Below, piece after piece: positions 9,399-18,373 of a DNA stretch of 64,000 nt. Location of the stretch: the NCBI RefSeq assembly GCF_014642835.1, contig NZ_BMJA01000001.1, forward strand, positions 2,266,943-2,330,942, in the 5' to 3' direction. The notes beneath the pieces were generated by a model. The model was given only the letters and a program-made list of their open reading frames with translations. It was not told where the DNA came from and did no database searches. This DNA is from Dyella nitratireducens. Its GTDB lineage: Bacteria; Pseudomonadota; Gammaproteobacteria; Xanthomonadales; Rhodanobacteraceae. How positions within the stretch are numbered: the stretch's first letter is position 1; each line of letters starts with the position of its first letter. The position numbers and the translations under genes are program-made.

Positions 9399-10982
9399 AT
9401 GCGCAAGCTTCCGCTCGCTCTCGCCCTGGCCGCGTTGTTGCTCGGCAACGCTGCTGCCGCCGCCGACAAAAAGGATAAAACGCCGGATGAGCCGAAGCCG
9501 GAAGCCGCGTTGCTGCATCCGCAGGCCTCCAGCAGCGAAGGTTCGGTTTCGGTCGAAGGCAAGCACATTGCCTATAAGGCCGTAGCCGGCACCATCGTGC
9601 TGCACGGCAAGGGCGACAAGGAAAACGAGCCCACCGTCAGCATGTTCTACGTCGCCTACTTCAAGAAAGGCGCGGATGCGTCCAAGCGTCCGGTCACCTT
9701 TATCTATAACGGCGGCCCGGGTTCGGCCACCGTGTGGTTGCACATGGGCGCGTTCGGTCCGCGCCGCGTTGTCACCAAGGACGATAGCCACACGCCCGCT
9801 GCGCCCTATCAACTCGTAAATAACGATTACAGCCTGCTCGATGCTTCCGACCTGGTTTTCATCGACGCGCCGGGTGCCGGTTTCAGCCGCCTGATCGCCA
9901 ATGACCCGGATGCTTCCAAGCGCGAAGAACAGATGAAGGATCGCCGCAAGGATATCTATAGCGTCGATGGCGACGGCCACGCCTTTGCGCAGTTCATCAC
10001 GCAGTTTCTGTCGCGCTACGGACGCTGGAATTCACCGAAATACCTGTTTGGTGAAAGCTATGGCACCACTCGCTCGGCTGTGCTTGCCAACGATCTGGAA
10101 AACGAGAACAGCGTCGATCTCAACGGTGTGGTCCTGCTGTCACAGATTCTCAACTTCGATACCAGCATCGACGGCTCCGATCAGAATCCCGGCGTCGACT
10201 TGCCCTACGAACTGGCGCTGCCGACCTATGCCGCCACCGCGTACTACCACCACAAGCTGCCGCAGCAGCCTGCTGCATTGGAGCCATTCCTGCAGGAAGT
10301 GGAGCAGTTCGCACTGGGTGATTACACACAGGCGCTCATGCAGGGCTCGCGTCTGGATGATTCCCGCAAACAAGCCATTGCCGAGAAGCTGCATCAATAC
10401 ACCGGTCTTTCCGTGGCCTATCTGCTGAAAGCCGATTTGCGCGTGACTGGCGGCATGTTCGAACACGAGCTATTGAGCGATGACGCCGACACCACCGGCC
10501 GCCTCGATACGCGTTTTGCCGGCCCGTCGCTGGACCCGCTAAGCAAGGAATCCGAATACGATCCGCAATCCTCCGCCATCAGCTCTGCCTATATCGCCGC
10601 CTTCAACGACTACGTGCGCAAGGATCTCAAGTACGGTGATGGTCAGGTTTACCGCGAATTTGCCGACGTCAACGACTGGGATTTCAAGCACAACGGACAC
10701 GACGGCGCCGTCAACGTGATGCCGGATCTGGCGAAGGCGATGAAAACCAATCCGGACCTGAAAGTGTTCCTCAACGGTGGCTATTACGATCTGGCCACAC
10801 CGTTCTATGCGGCTGATTACGAAATGCATCACATGCCGATCCAGCCGGCGCTGATGAACAACATCAGTTACGCCTGGTATCCGTCTGGGCACATGGTGTA
10901 TGCGCATGAGGCATCGTTGAAGTTGTTGCACGACAACGTGGCGCGGTTTATCGAGCAGACCGATAACGTCAACAAGCATTGA
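9399..10982 (+). CDS. Secreted S10-family serine carboxypeptidase-like protein
   Basis: The 527-residue protein has a Sec signal peptide (RKLPLALALAALLLGNAAAAA), then a lysine-rich linker and an alpha/beta-hydrolase of the S10 peptidase family, expected in the periplasm or outside the cell. Visible motifs are FIYNGGPGSATVWLH (oxyanion region), the nucleophile Ser in LFGESYGT (about 220), the Asp in GYYDLATP (about 464) and the His in PSGHMVYAH (about 497). All three catalytic residues are present. It stands alone, followed by a family-A repeat. Substrate not known. Confidence 0.88.
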   Translation: MRKLPLALALAALLLGNAAAAADKKDKTPDEPKPEAALLHPQASSSEGSVSVEGKHIAYKAVAGTIVLHGKGDKENEPTVSMFYVAYFKKGADASKRPVTFIYNGGPGSATVWLHMGAFGPRRVVTKDDSHTPAAPYQLVNNDYSLLDASDLVFIDAPGAGFSRLIANDPDASKREEQMKDRRKDIYSVDGDGHAFAQFITQFLSRYGRWNSPKYLFGESYGTTRSAVLANDLENENSVDLNGVVLLSQILNFDTSIDGSDQNPGVDLPYELALPTYAATAYYHHKLPQQPAALEPFLQEVEQFALGDYTQALMQGSRLDDSRKQAIAEKLHQYTGLSVAYLLKADLRVTGGMFEHELLSDDADTTGRLDTRFAGPSLDPLSKESEYDPQSSAISSAYIAAFNDYVRKDLKYGDGQVYREFADVNDWDFKHNGHDGAVNVMPDLAKAMKTNPDLKVFLNGGYYDLATPFYAADYEMHHMPIQPALMNNISYAWYPSGHMVYAHEASLKLLHDNVARFIEQTDNVNKH

Positions 10983-10988
10983 AATTAC

Positions 10989-11064
10989 CGTAGGTTGGGG
11001 TGCAAACCCCAACATTGCCATCCTCATCGACATGGCGATGTTGGGGTTTGCACCCCAACCTACA
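10989..11064. repeat. Family A palindromic repeat, copy 5
   Basis: Canonical copy between the convergent S10 peptidase and DHFR-like genes. It begins 7 nt after one stop codon and ends 2 nt before the other, so both transcripts end with the hairpin. Confidence 0.92.
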
Positions 11065-11065
11065 G

Positions 11066-11587
11066 TTACGTCACCACTTCATATTCGCTTTGCACCAAGC
11101 CGCTCGCATACGAGCGCGTGGCGATGTGCTTGAGCTGGATATCCCGTTCAATCGCGCCAAACAACGGTATGCCTGTGCCAATAAGCACCGGTACCCGGGT
11201 GACGATGAGCCGTTGAATCAGCCCGGCGCGAAGAAATCGTTGGATCGTCACACCGCCATCCACATAAATGTGGCCGATACCCTCGGCACTTAGCTTGGCG
11301 ACGATATCCCCAGGCGCTCCCGCCATGTGCTGCACAATGGCTTCGGCCGGTGGTGGCGCAAGCTCGCGCGAACTCAATACGACAACGGGTTTCTCGCCAT
11401 ATGCCCACTCACCGAAACCCAGCACGGTTTCATAGGTGTTGCGCCCAATGACCAAGGCATCCACCGTGCGCATGAATTCCTCATAGCCATGCGGTTCGCC
11501 TCCGCCTTCCGGCAAAAAGTCGAGGCCGCCATCGATCCGGGCCATAAACCCGTCCACGCTGACGCCGACAAAGACCGACGCTTTCAT
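11066..11587 (-). CDS. Dihydrofolate reductase family protein (RibD C-terminal type)
   Basis: The 173-residue protein matches the DHFR-like/RibD-C superfamily of NADPH-dependent reductases (YyaP/YwjB group): SVDGFMARIDGGLDFLP at the N-terminus, DALVIGRNTYETVLGFGEW in the middle, and HIYVDGGVTIQRFL plus TRVPVLIGTGIPLFG at the C-terminus. It is not the housekeeping FolA, whose sequence pattern differs. Single-gene unit, convergent with the S10 peptidase; true substrate unknown. Confidence 0.85.
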   Translation of the reverse strand: MKASVFVGVSVDGFMARIDGGLDFLPEGGGEPHGYEEFMRTVDALVIGRNTYETVLGFGEWAYGEKPVVVLSSRELAPPPAEAIVQHMAGAPGDIVAKLSAEGIGHIYVDGGVTIQRFLRAGLIQRLIVTRVPVLIGTGIPLFGAIERDIQLKHIATRSYASGLVQSEYEVVT

Positions 11588-11696
11588 CGTGACGCCTCCG
11601 AAGACGCCTAGCGGGCGAAGGCATCCATCCTACGCCCGTTGCTGCACTGGTTTCCGGAACTCCGCTATGCTCGACTCAATGCCCGAGAGACATGTT

Positions 11697-12068
11697 ATGC
11701 GCGCCCTTATCGACCGCTATATCGACGCCTACAACCGCATCGACATCGACGCCATGCTCGCCACCATGCACAGCGAAGTAATCTTCGAGAATTACACGGC
11801 CGGCGTGCTCAGCGTGCGTACCGTGGGCATCCACGAGCTGCGTCATCTTGCGGAAAGCTCGCGCCAGCTGTTTTCCACGCGCCATCAGACCATTACCACC
11901 TATGCCGAGACGGCCGGCGTCGCCTACGCGCAGATCCATTTCCAGGGCACTTTCGCTGTTGACTTGCCCAATGGCATACGTGCAGGGCAAAGCATGGCTT
12001 TGGACGGGCGCAGCGAATATCGCGAGCGCGATGGCCTGCTGATCTATATCGCCGATTACAGCGACTGA
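11697..12068 (+). CDS. NTF2-like / SnoaL-type nuclear transport factor 2 family protein
   Basis: A 123-residue single-domain protein with the NTF2-like fold pattern: an N-terminal helix with IDRYIDAYNRIDIDAMLATMH, then FENYTAG, and a C-terminal sheet ending DGLLIYIADYSD. Such proteins are small binding or isomerase-like scaffolds and the role cannot be read from sequence. The start at 11697 is preferred because GAGAGA lies 8 nt upstream and the family homology begins there. ATGs at 11667 and 11679 are possible. Confidence 0.75.
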   Translation: MRALIDRYIDAYNRIDIDAMLATMHSEVIFENYTAGVLSVRTVGIHELRHLAESSRQLFSTRHQTITTYAETAGVAYAQIHFQGTFAVDLPNGIRAGQSMALDGRSEYRERDGLLIYIADYSD

Positions 12069-12099
12069 TGCGGACGCCATGAGGCGTCCGCACGTTCGA

Positions 12100-12549
12100 T
12101 CAACCGCCTCGCGTCATCACGACCTTGGTCTTCGAAATGGAGTCATGCCAGCCTTCGCGTCCGAAGAACGAGAATGGCTCGAACGGAATGAACCGGCACA
12201 GCGTGCGACCCAGAATCTGGCCGAAGCTTGGCTTTTCGCCGTTGCCGTTGACCACCATCGTGCCCAGGATGAACTTGCCCGGTGTGCGCTGCCAGAGGCC
12301 TTCGAAGAAGAGGTAATAGCTGAGCAGCACCACCAGACCGATCAGCTGCCAGGGAAATTTTGCGACGCCCTCGCTGCCATGCGTGATGCCAATGATGAAG
12401 CCGATGGCGAAAATGATCAGATAGAAAAACACGTAATCAATAACAAGCGTGCCGAAGCGGCGTCCCTTGCTCGCCAGATTTTGCTGGTCGTCGGCGCGGT
12501 CACTGACAACGCTGGCGGGTGCCGAATAAGGGTTGTACTCAGTGCTCAT
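12100..12549 (-). CDS. RDD-family membrane protein
   Basis: The 149-residue protein has a polar N-terminus (YNPYSAPAS), then RRFGTLVIDYVFFYLIIF with the R-D pair of RDD domains, two or three membrane segments (about 40-60, 75-95) and the family's TPGKFILGTMVV loop. RDD proteins are small inner-membrane proteins of mostly unknown function. The start at 12549 has GGAGG about 6 nt upstream. Confidence 0.82.
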   Translation of the reverse strand: MSTEYNPYSAPASVVSDRADDQQNLASKGRRFGTLVIDYVFFYLIIFAIGFIIGITHGSEGVAKFPWQLIGLVVLLSYYLFFEGLWQRTPGKFILGTMVVNGNGEKPSFGQILGRTLCRFIPFEPFSFFGREGWHDSISKTKVVMTRGG

Positions 12550-12725
12550 GAAATCCTCCGTGGTTACCTGTAGACGCACGTCGCCGCGCGGCGACATGGG
12601 TACTGCCCTGTCGAAAAAGATCTGGATTCAATGTCCCCAAAATGCCCGGTGCCCCCTGGGCGTAGCCGGCGCGTCGACTATAACCAAGTCAGGATAAAAG
12701 GTTGTTACGCCACGAGGCGATTGCC

Positions 12726-13106
12726 TCAATCCCAGCGAGTGGCGTTTTTGGGAAATCCGGGGCGTTGCACACGCACTACACAGAATCGCTGCCCGGTGGG
12801 GGCCTGCATGACGACCCAGCGCTCCAGGCGGCTGACCACGCTGGCACCCAGTTTTTCCAGGCGAAGCACTTCGGCCTCGATATCGTCCGTCTCAATGTCG
12901 ATATGCACCCGGCTTTCGTGGCCGACGCGCTGGATTTCCACGATAGGTTCGTCGGGCGGCGTCTCCAGCATGCGGTAGTTGCCGCGGGTGCCTGGGTGAT
13001 CGTGGTCTACCGGTCGGCCGAGTGCCTCGGCCCAAAAACTGGCGGCTTGATCGATGTCGGGTACGTTGCAGTCGATCAGCAGAGCGCAAAGTCTTGAATG
13101 ATGCAT
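12726..13106 (-). CDS. VOC-family (glyoxalase/bleomycin-resistance-like) protein
   Basis: A 126-residue protein of the vicinal-oxygen-chelate fold: two beta-alpha-beta-beta-beta units with DIDQAASFWAEALGRPV in the first and VHIDIETDDIEAEVLRLEKLGA and FCVVRVQRPGF in the second. Start at 13106 because GAGGAG lies 6 nt upstream; an ATG at 13112 would abut that site. Small VOC proteins of this type are often of unknown substrate. Confidence 0.82.
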   Translation of the reverse strand: MHHSRLCALLIDCNVPDIDQAASFWAEALGRPVDHDHPGTRGNYRMLETPPDEPIVEIQRVGHESRVHIDIETDDIEAEVLRLEKLGASVVSRLERWVVMQAPTGQRFCVVRVQRPGFPKNATRWD

Positions 13107-13198
13107 GGGCATCTCCTCAGCTGTGCCAAGGGCATTGTTTGTTACATATTGCTATCGAGCATGGTCTTACCGATAGCGCATAAGTTCATGCGTTCGAG

Positions 13199-13492
13199 TC
13201 AGAGTCTTGTAACCCAGTATGTTGGCCGTCGGCGCTTGTGAGCAACGGCTAGAATCTGAATGTCGTGCTCGGATTGGCGAAAGAGCACGGCAATGGGAAA
13301 ACGCCGAGGATGCGCTCGGCGGATTTGCCTCGAGCCCACAAGTGGAAACCGCTGCGGTGTTTCTACCATGGTAGCCAGGAGTTCTTCGAGTTCGGCCAGA
13401 TACTCCGAACCAAGACCGCGTCGGCATGATTCGTAGTAGGCGACGTGATCAAGGTGCTCGATCTCCGCCGCGGGATGAAACCAGATACTCAC
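13199..13492 (-). CDS. RelE/ParE-family toxin
   Basis: A 97-residue protein with the ParE/RelE pattern: an N-terminal strand and helix FHPAAEIEHLDHVAYYES, then ELEELLATMVETPQRFP, and a C-terminal strand pair RRFPIAVLFRQ and DIQILAVAHKRRRPTYW. Such toxins act on gyrase (ParE) or ribosome-bound mRNA (RelE); the sequence alone does not separate the two. The start overlaps the antitoxin stop by 4 nt, the usual coupling for these pairs. Confidence 0.85.
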   Translation of the reverse strand: MSIWFHPAAEIEHLDHVAYYESCRRGLGSEYLAELEELLATMVETPQRFPLVGSRQIRRAHPRRFPIAVLFRQSEHDIQILAVAHKRRRPTYWVTRL

Positions 13493-13713
13493 CGCAGCAG
13501 CGCGTGAGCTTTGGCTGAAACATCCTCTGAACTCGTTAGAGCGACTGCTCGAGCATCGATCTGCTCACCTCGGCGAAGTGCTTCCTGTGTCCACAACTGT
13601 TCGATCTCCGTTGGCGAAAGTGACTCAAGGCTTTCGATCAAGTCAAAAGCCAGCTGTGCCCTCTCTTGAGAGGAGAGGCCAAGCGCTTCATTTTCGAGAG
13701 ATTTGAGATCCAT
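13489..13713 (-). CDS. Addiction-module antitoxin component
   Basis: A 74-residue protein resembling the putative addiction module component family: ENEALGLSSQERAQLAFDLIESLE, then EIEQLWTQEALRRGEQIDAR. It overlaps the downstream toxin by 4 nt and starts 23 nt after the Lhr stop, so it may be co-transcribed with the helicase. It probably neutralises the adjacent ParE/RelE-like toxin. No separate promoter was identified. Confidence 0.8.
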   Translation of the reverse strand: MDLKSLENEALGLSSQERAQLAFDLIESLESLSPTEIEQLWTQEALRRGEQIDARAVALTSSEDVSAKAHALLR

Positions 13714-13736
13714 GGTCTGACCCAGCAAAGCAGGAA

Positions 13737-16700
13737 TTAACGGTGGACATATGTTACATCGCTGGTGCCATCTGGCTCCGGCCGCCTCAGCAAGGCGTTG
13801 AACCACCGCCGCTGCTGCACAAGATCACCTTCGATCAGCCATTGCGGCTTGTTGGCGACCCATGCAGCCACAGGTACGCCGTCTTCGTAGAGCACGCGCG
13901 TGCCGGCCAGGGCAGGCAGGCGGTCGCCGGCAAGAACAGTGCCGACCAGGTTCAAAGGATCGCTGCCGCTCAAGGTGACGCGACTTTGTTCGGGTGGACG
14001 TAGCCGGATACTGCGCAGATGGGCGATGGCTTCGGGTAAGGCGAACTGCTCGCCGACCAGGCCCTCCACGAAGCGTCCGCCGCGAATTTCCCCGCGTGCT
14101 TCCAGCTGATGATAGACACGCAGCAGTTCGCGCCACGAAGGCAGCCAAGGGGCTTCGCGTTCGAGGAGTTTCCAGAAGATGACGCCGTAGCGGCGCAGCA
14201 GTACGCGAGCGACATGCTCGAGCGGATCGTCGGAGGATCCCTCGCTCCGGGATGGCGAGCTTGGCGGAAGTTTGCGCAGCAACGACCATCTGCCTGCATC
14301 CTCGATATCACTCAAGGCATGCCGGCGTACACGACGGTGCCGCGGTGATTCGCGCTTGGCGGCAGGTGTGAGTAAGGCGCGTAGACCCGCAAAGCTGTCG
14401 GAAGTCACGCGCCCGGCGGAAACCAGTTCGCCGAGTGCATCTTCCAGCTCGGTGCGCAGCAGATGTGCAGCGTCGAGCAATTCGTCGAAGAACAGGGCGC
14501 CGTGCGCGGTCAGCGCATCGGCGACGGCTTGCGCGCGCGATGAAAGCAGCGGTTCCTGCTCCTGGTTGCGATCGGCCATGCTGGTCCAGATCGGCAATTG
14601 CCTGCGCGGCAGCAGCACGATCGGCGTCGCGCGCACGGGTCCGCCGCTGCCGCCACCGCTGCGCAGACGGTTCCAGCCGATGCGACCGGCGCGGCAAAGT
14701 TCATCCAGCCAGCGGCTGGAGTAATCCTCGATGCGCGAGGCAAGTAGTTCGCTTTCCCAGGCACCGGCTGCAGATTCGAAACCTTCAAGCTGATGAAGAA
14801 CGACGCTAAGTGCATCGGGGCCGTTGAGCTTTGTGCCGGGTGTAGTGTGCTGCCATTCGAGCAGGAAGCGCATCAGGTCACGACGGCTGACCGGCTCGAT
14901 TTCGCGACGCAGGCGGCCGATGGTGTAGCGGTGGATGCGTGCGAGCAGATGACGCTCGCACCATTCGGTCTCGCTCGCATCGGGCGAGAAATGGCCCTGC
15001 ATCACGTAACCTTCAGATTGCAGGCGGATCAAGGCAAGATCGACGTCGGTGCTTTCCACTTGCATCGAGGCGGCAAGTGCAGAGACGGTGCTGGGACCCA
15101 GGCCGGTGAGACGCCCACGCACGAGTTCCAGCAGGGCATCGTCGCGAGCCCAAGGTTGGGCGGCGTATTCGGCGGGGGCGGTGATCGGCGGGGCCAGTGC
15201 GGCGTGCTCGTGCACGGCCTGCCACAGGGGGAGCTTTTCGGCGCAGACCCATATGCTCCGTGCCGTCGCTGCTTCATCCCGCCGTGGCGTGAACTGCGTA
15301 GCCCGATGAACGTTCGCGAGCTTGTGCAGCCAGTCGAGCCATCCTTCGTTTGTGCGAGCTTCGTCATCCGTGACGAAGCCCAAGACATTCAGCGCCTCAT
15401 GCATTTCATCCGCACTGCGCACCTCCGGCCATGCTTCACCGCGCACCGCGGCGATCGCTTCCGGATCGAGCTTGGCCAAGTCATCCGTATCCTCGATGCC
15501 ATTCCAATGGCGCGTCTGCACGGCACGCGTACGGCGCTCTTCCAGCGGCGCATCGTCGAGGAATGCATAGGGCGCTGCGTTGAGTACTTCGCTGGCGAGT
15601 GGGCTGGGTGCGGTGAGATCGCGGGCGACGACGGTAATCGCACCCGATTCCATATTTTTCAGAACATCCAGCAGGCCATCGACATCCATCGCCTCGCGCA
15701 GACAATCGTGCAAAGTCTGATTCACCAGCGGATGATCGGGAATCTGCCGCTCGCCCACGATGTTTTCCAGGCAGGCGACCTGGTCAGGGAACACGGCGGC
15801 AAGCAGATCTTCGCTCTTCATGCGCTGCAAAGGCGCGGGTACTTTCTTGCCGCCGGCATAGCGCGGCAGGGCGAGTGAGGTCACCGCATTCCAGCGCCAG
15901 CGCACCGGGAACAGCGGTGCATCGAGCAGCGCTTGCACCAGCACGTGTTCGGCGGTGTTGCTGTGCAGGTAACGCGCTACTTCGATCAACGGAAAACTGT
16001 GGCTGGTGGAAAGCGAAAGCACGATCGCGTTTTCGGTGGCAGCGGCCTGCAATTCGAAGTTGAACTGACGACAGAAGCGTTTGCGTAGCGCCAGTCCCCA
16101 CGCTTTGTTGATGCGGCTGCCCCATGGCGTGTGGATCACCAACTGCGTGCCGCCGGATTCGTCGAAGAAGCGCTCGAAGACCAGTGTGGATTGCGTGGGC
16201 ATCACGCCCAGCGCAGCCTTGGCCTTGGCCAAGTATTCCACGATCTGCTGGGCGGCGGATTCGTTCAGGCCGAGCGCTTCGCGCAGCCAGTCGAAAGCTG
16301 CCTGCACACCGTCGGCATCGATGCGTGCGGCGATTTCTTCGCGCAACCGCGATACGCCTACCGACAATTCGTTGCTGCGTCCAGGTGCTTCGCCCAACCA
16401 GAACGGAATACTTGGCGACGCACCTTGCGCATCTTCCACGCGCAAGCGGTCGCGCTCCACGCGGATGATGCGATAGCTGGTATTGCCGAGTTGGAAGATA
16501 TCGCCGGCCATGCTTTCGACGGCGAAGTCTTCGTTCACCGTACCGACGATGGTGGCCTGCGGTTCGAGCACCACCAGGTAATCGGCTGTATCCGGAATGG
16601 TGCCGCCGGAGGTGACGGCGGTAAGGCGTGCACCGCGCCGTGCGCGCAACTCGCGATGCACGGCGTCGCGATGAATGTAGGCGGCACGCGCGCCGCGGCG

Positions 16701-18230
16701 CGTGCTGAAGCCATCGGCGAGCATGCGCACCACGGCGTTGAAGGTATCGCGCGATAGCGTGCGATAGGGATAGGCGCGACGCACCAGATCGAACAACGCG
16801 TCTTCATCCCATTCGGCGCATGCCACTTCCGCCACGATCTGTTGCGCGAGCACGTCCAGCGGCTGTGGCGGCTGCACCAGCGTGTCGAGCTCGCCGCGGC
16901 GCACGCAATCGAGCATGGCGGCGCATTCGACCAGGTCGTCGCGGCTGGTCGGGAACAGGCGTGCCTTCGGCGTGCCGTTCACCGCGTGGCCGGAACGGCC
17001 GGCGCGTTGCAGGAACGCAGCGATGGAGCGCGGCGAAGAAAGTTGGCACACCAGGTCGACATCGCCGATGTCGATACCCAGTTCCAGTGACGCCGTGGCG
17101 ATCAGTACTTTCAACGCGCCGCGTTTCAGCCGCTGCTCGGCGTCCAGGCGTTGCTCCTTCGCGAGGCTGCCGTGATGCGCCGCGACGGCTTCGTGGCCAA
17201 GCCGTTCGGAAAGGTGCCGCGCCAGGCGCTCGGCCATGCGCCGCGTGTTGACAAATACCAGCGTGGTGCGGTGTTGTTCGACCAGCTGTGCAAGCTGGTT
17301 GTAGACCAGCTCCCAGGTGTCGTTGGACATCACCGCTTCCAGCGGTATGGGCGGCACTTCGATGGCGAGATCGCGGGCGCGGCTGTGGCCGACGTCGATG
17401 ATGGTGCAGTTAGTTTCTCGCTCCCCTGCCCCAGGCTTCGGCTCATTCTCTACCTTGGGGTGAGAGGCTGTTCTGGCGAAGAGATCTGCCATGACAGGCT
17501 GTAGCGCTGCTTGGCTTTCCGGCGAGATTCGCCCGTCGCCCTGAAGAGGCGAAGGCGCCAAACCCGTGCCCTCGCCGACCAGAAACTTCGCAACGTCCTC
17601 GATAGGCTTCTGCGTCGCCGACAAACCGATCCGCTGCAACGGCCGTTGGCACAACGCTTCCAATCGCTCCAACGTCACCGCCAGATGCGCGCCACGCTTG
17701 CTGATCGCCACTGCATGGATTTCATCCACGATCACGCTGCGCACGCTCTTCAGCATCTCGCGTCCGGATAGCGAGCCCATCAGCACATACAAGGATTCCG
17801 GCGTGGTCACCAGAATGTGCGGCGGCACCTTGCGCATCAGGCTGCGTTCGGCCTGTGGCGTGTCGCCAGTGCGTACGGCGGTGCGGATCGGCGCGCCGGG
17901 CAGGCCGAGTTTTTCCAACTCGATGCCGATGCCTTCCAGCGGCGCTTCCAGATTGATGTGGATGTCGTTCGACAGCGCCTTCAGCGGCGACACGTACACC
18001 ACACGCGTTTCATCCGGCAGCGTGCCGCCACGCGCGACGCTCTCCTGCACCAGATGATCGATGGCGGCGAGAAAGGCGGTAAGTGTTTTACCCGAACCGG
18101 TCGGTGCTGCGACCAGCGTGTGCCGCCCTGCCCTGATTTCGGGCCACGCAGCGGCCTGCGCCGACGTCGGAGCGGGAAACGTGTTGCCGAACCAGGCGGC
18201 AACCGCGGGATGGAAATTCTGCAAAGGCAT
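13737..18230 (-). CDS. lhr: Long-form Lhr ATP-dependent helicase
   Basis: Superfamily-2 3'-5' helicase of the Lhr family, active in DNA repair in studied bacteria. The 1497-residue product has Walker A APTGSGKT (about 44), DEIH box VIVDEIHAV (about 175), QxxR-type FLQRAGRSGHAV (about 410), an Lhr winged-helix/beta-barrel region, and the long C-terminal extension of full-length Lhr. The ATG at 18230 fits the conserved N-terminal FHPAVAAWF. An unusual insertion of about 50 residues (17412-17570) lies between FLVGEG and NCTIIDVGH in the first helicase lobe. It is proline- and glycine-rich and looks unlike its surroundings. Confidence 0.93.
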   Translation of the reverse strand: MPLQNFHPAVAAWFGNTFPAPTSAQAAAWPEIRAGRHTLVAAPTGSGKTLTAFLAAIDHLVQESVARGGTLPDETRVVYVSPLKALSNDIHINLEAPLEGIGIELEKLGLPGAPIRTAVRTGDTPQAERSLMRKVPPHILVTTPESLYVLMGSLSGREMLKSVRSVIVDEIHAVAISKRGAHLAVTLERLEALCQRPLQRIGLSATQKPIEDVAKFLVGEGTGLAPSPLQGDGRISPESQAALQPVMADLFARTASHPKVENEPKPGAGERETNCTIIDVGHSRARDLAIEVPPIPLEAVMSNDTWELVYNQLAQLVEQHRTTLVFVNTRRMAERLARHLSERLGHEAVAAHHGSLAKEQRLDAEQRLKRGALKVLIATASLELGIDIGDVDLVCQLSSPRSIAAFLQRAGRSGHAVNGTPKARLFPTSRDDLVECAAMLDCVRRGELDTLVQPPQPLDVLAQQIVAEVACAEWDEDALFDLVRRAYPYRTLSRDTFNAVVRMLADGFSTRRGARAAYIHRDAVHRELRARRGARLTAVTSGGTIPDTADYLVVLEPQATIVGTVNEDFAVESMAGDIFQLGNTSYRIIRVERDRLRVEDAQGASPSIPFWLGEAPGRSNELSVGVSRLREEIAARIDADGVQAAFDWLREALGLNESAAQQIVEYLAKAKAALGVMPTQSTLVFERFFDESGGTQLVIHTPWGSRINKAWGLALRKRFCRQFNFELQAAATENAIVLSLSTSHSFPLIEVARYLHSNTAEHVLVQALLDAPLFPVRWRWNAVTSLALPRYAGGKKVPAPLQRMKSEDLLAAVFPDQVACLENIVGERQIPDHPLVNQTLHDCLREAMDVDGLLDVLKNMESGAITVVARDLTAPSPLASEVLNAAPYAFLDDAPLEERRTRAVQTRHWNGIEDTDDLAKLDPEAIAAVRGEAWPEVRSADEMHEALNVLGFVTDDEARTNEGWLDWLHKLANVHRATQFTPRRDEAATARSIWVCAEKLPLWQAVHEHAALAPPITAPAEYAAQPWARDDALLELVRGRLTGLGPSTVSALAASMQVESTDVDLALIRLQSEGYVMQGHFSPDASETEWCERHLLARIHRYTIGRLRREIEPVSRRDLMRFLLEWQHTTPGTKLNGPDALSVVLHQLEGFESAAGAWESELLASRIEDYSSRWLDELCRAGRIGWNRLRSGGGSGGPVRATPIVLLPRRQLPIWTSMADRNQEQEPLLSSRAQAVADALTAHGALFFDELLDAAHLLRTELEDALGELVSAGRVTSDSFAGLRALLTPAAKRESPRHRRVRRHALSDIEDAGRWSLLRKLPPSSPSRSEGSSDDPLEHVARVLLRRYGVIFWKLLEREAPWLPSWRELLRVYHQLEARGEIRGGRFVEGLVGEQFALPEAIAHLRSIRLRPPEQSRVTLSGSDPLNLVGTVLAGDRLPALAGTRVLYEDGVPVAAWVANKPQWLIEGDLVQQRRWFNALLRRPEPDGTSDVTYVHR

Positions 18231-18373
18231 CGCGGGTAACCCGTGACCGCACGGGCTCAAGGCAAGGCCCGTCGATCATGACATAGGGGTGATTCGGCAG
18301 CGTAAAAGCTCTCATTCCCCTGCTCCCTGGGCGTTCGAGCATGCTTGCCCGCTGTCGCAGGGAATGAGACGCG

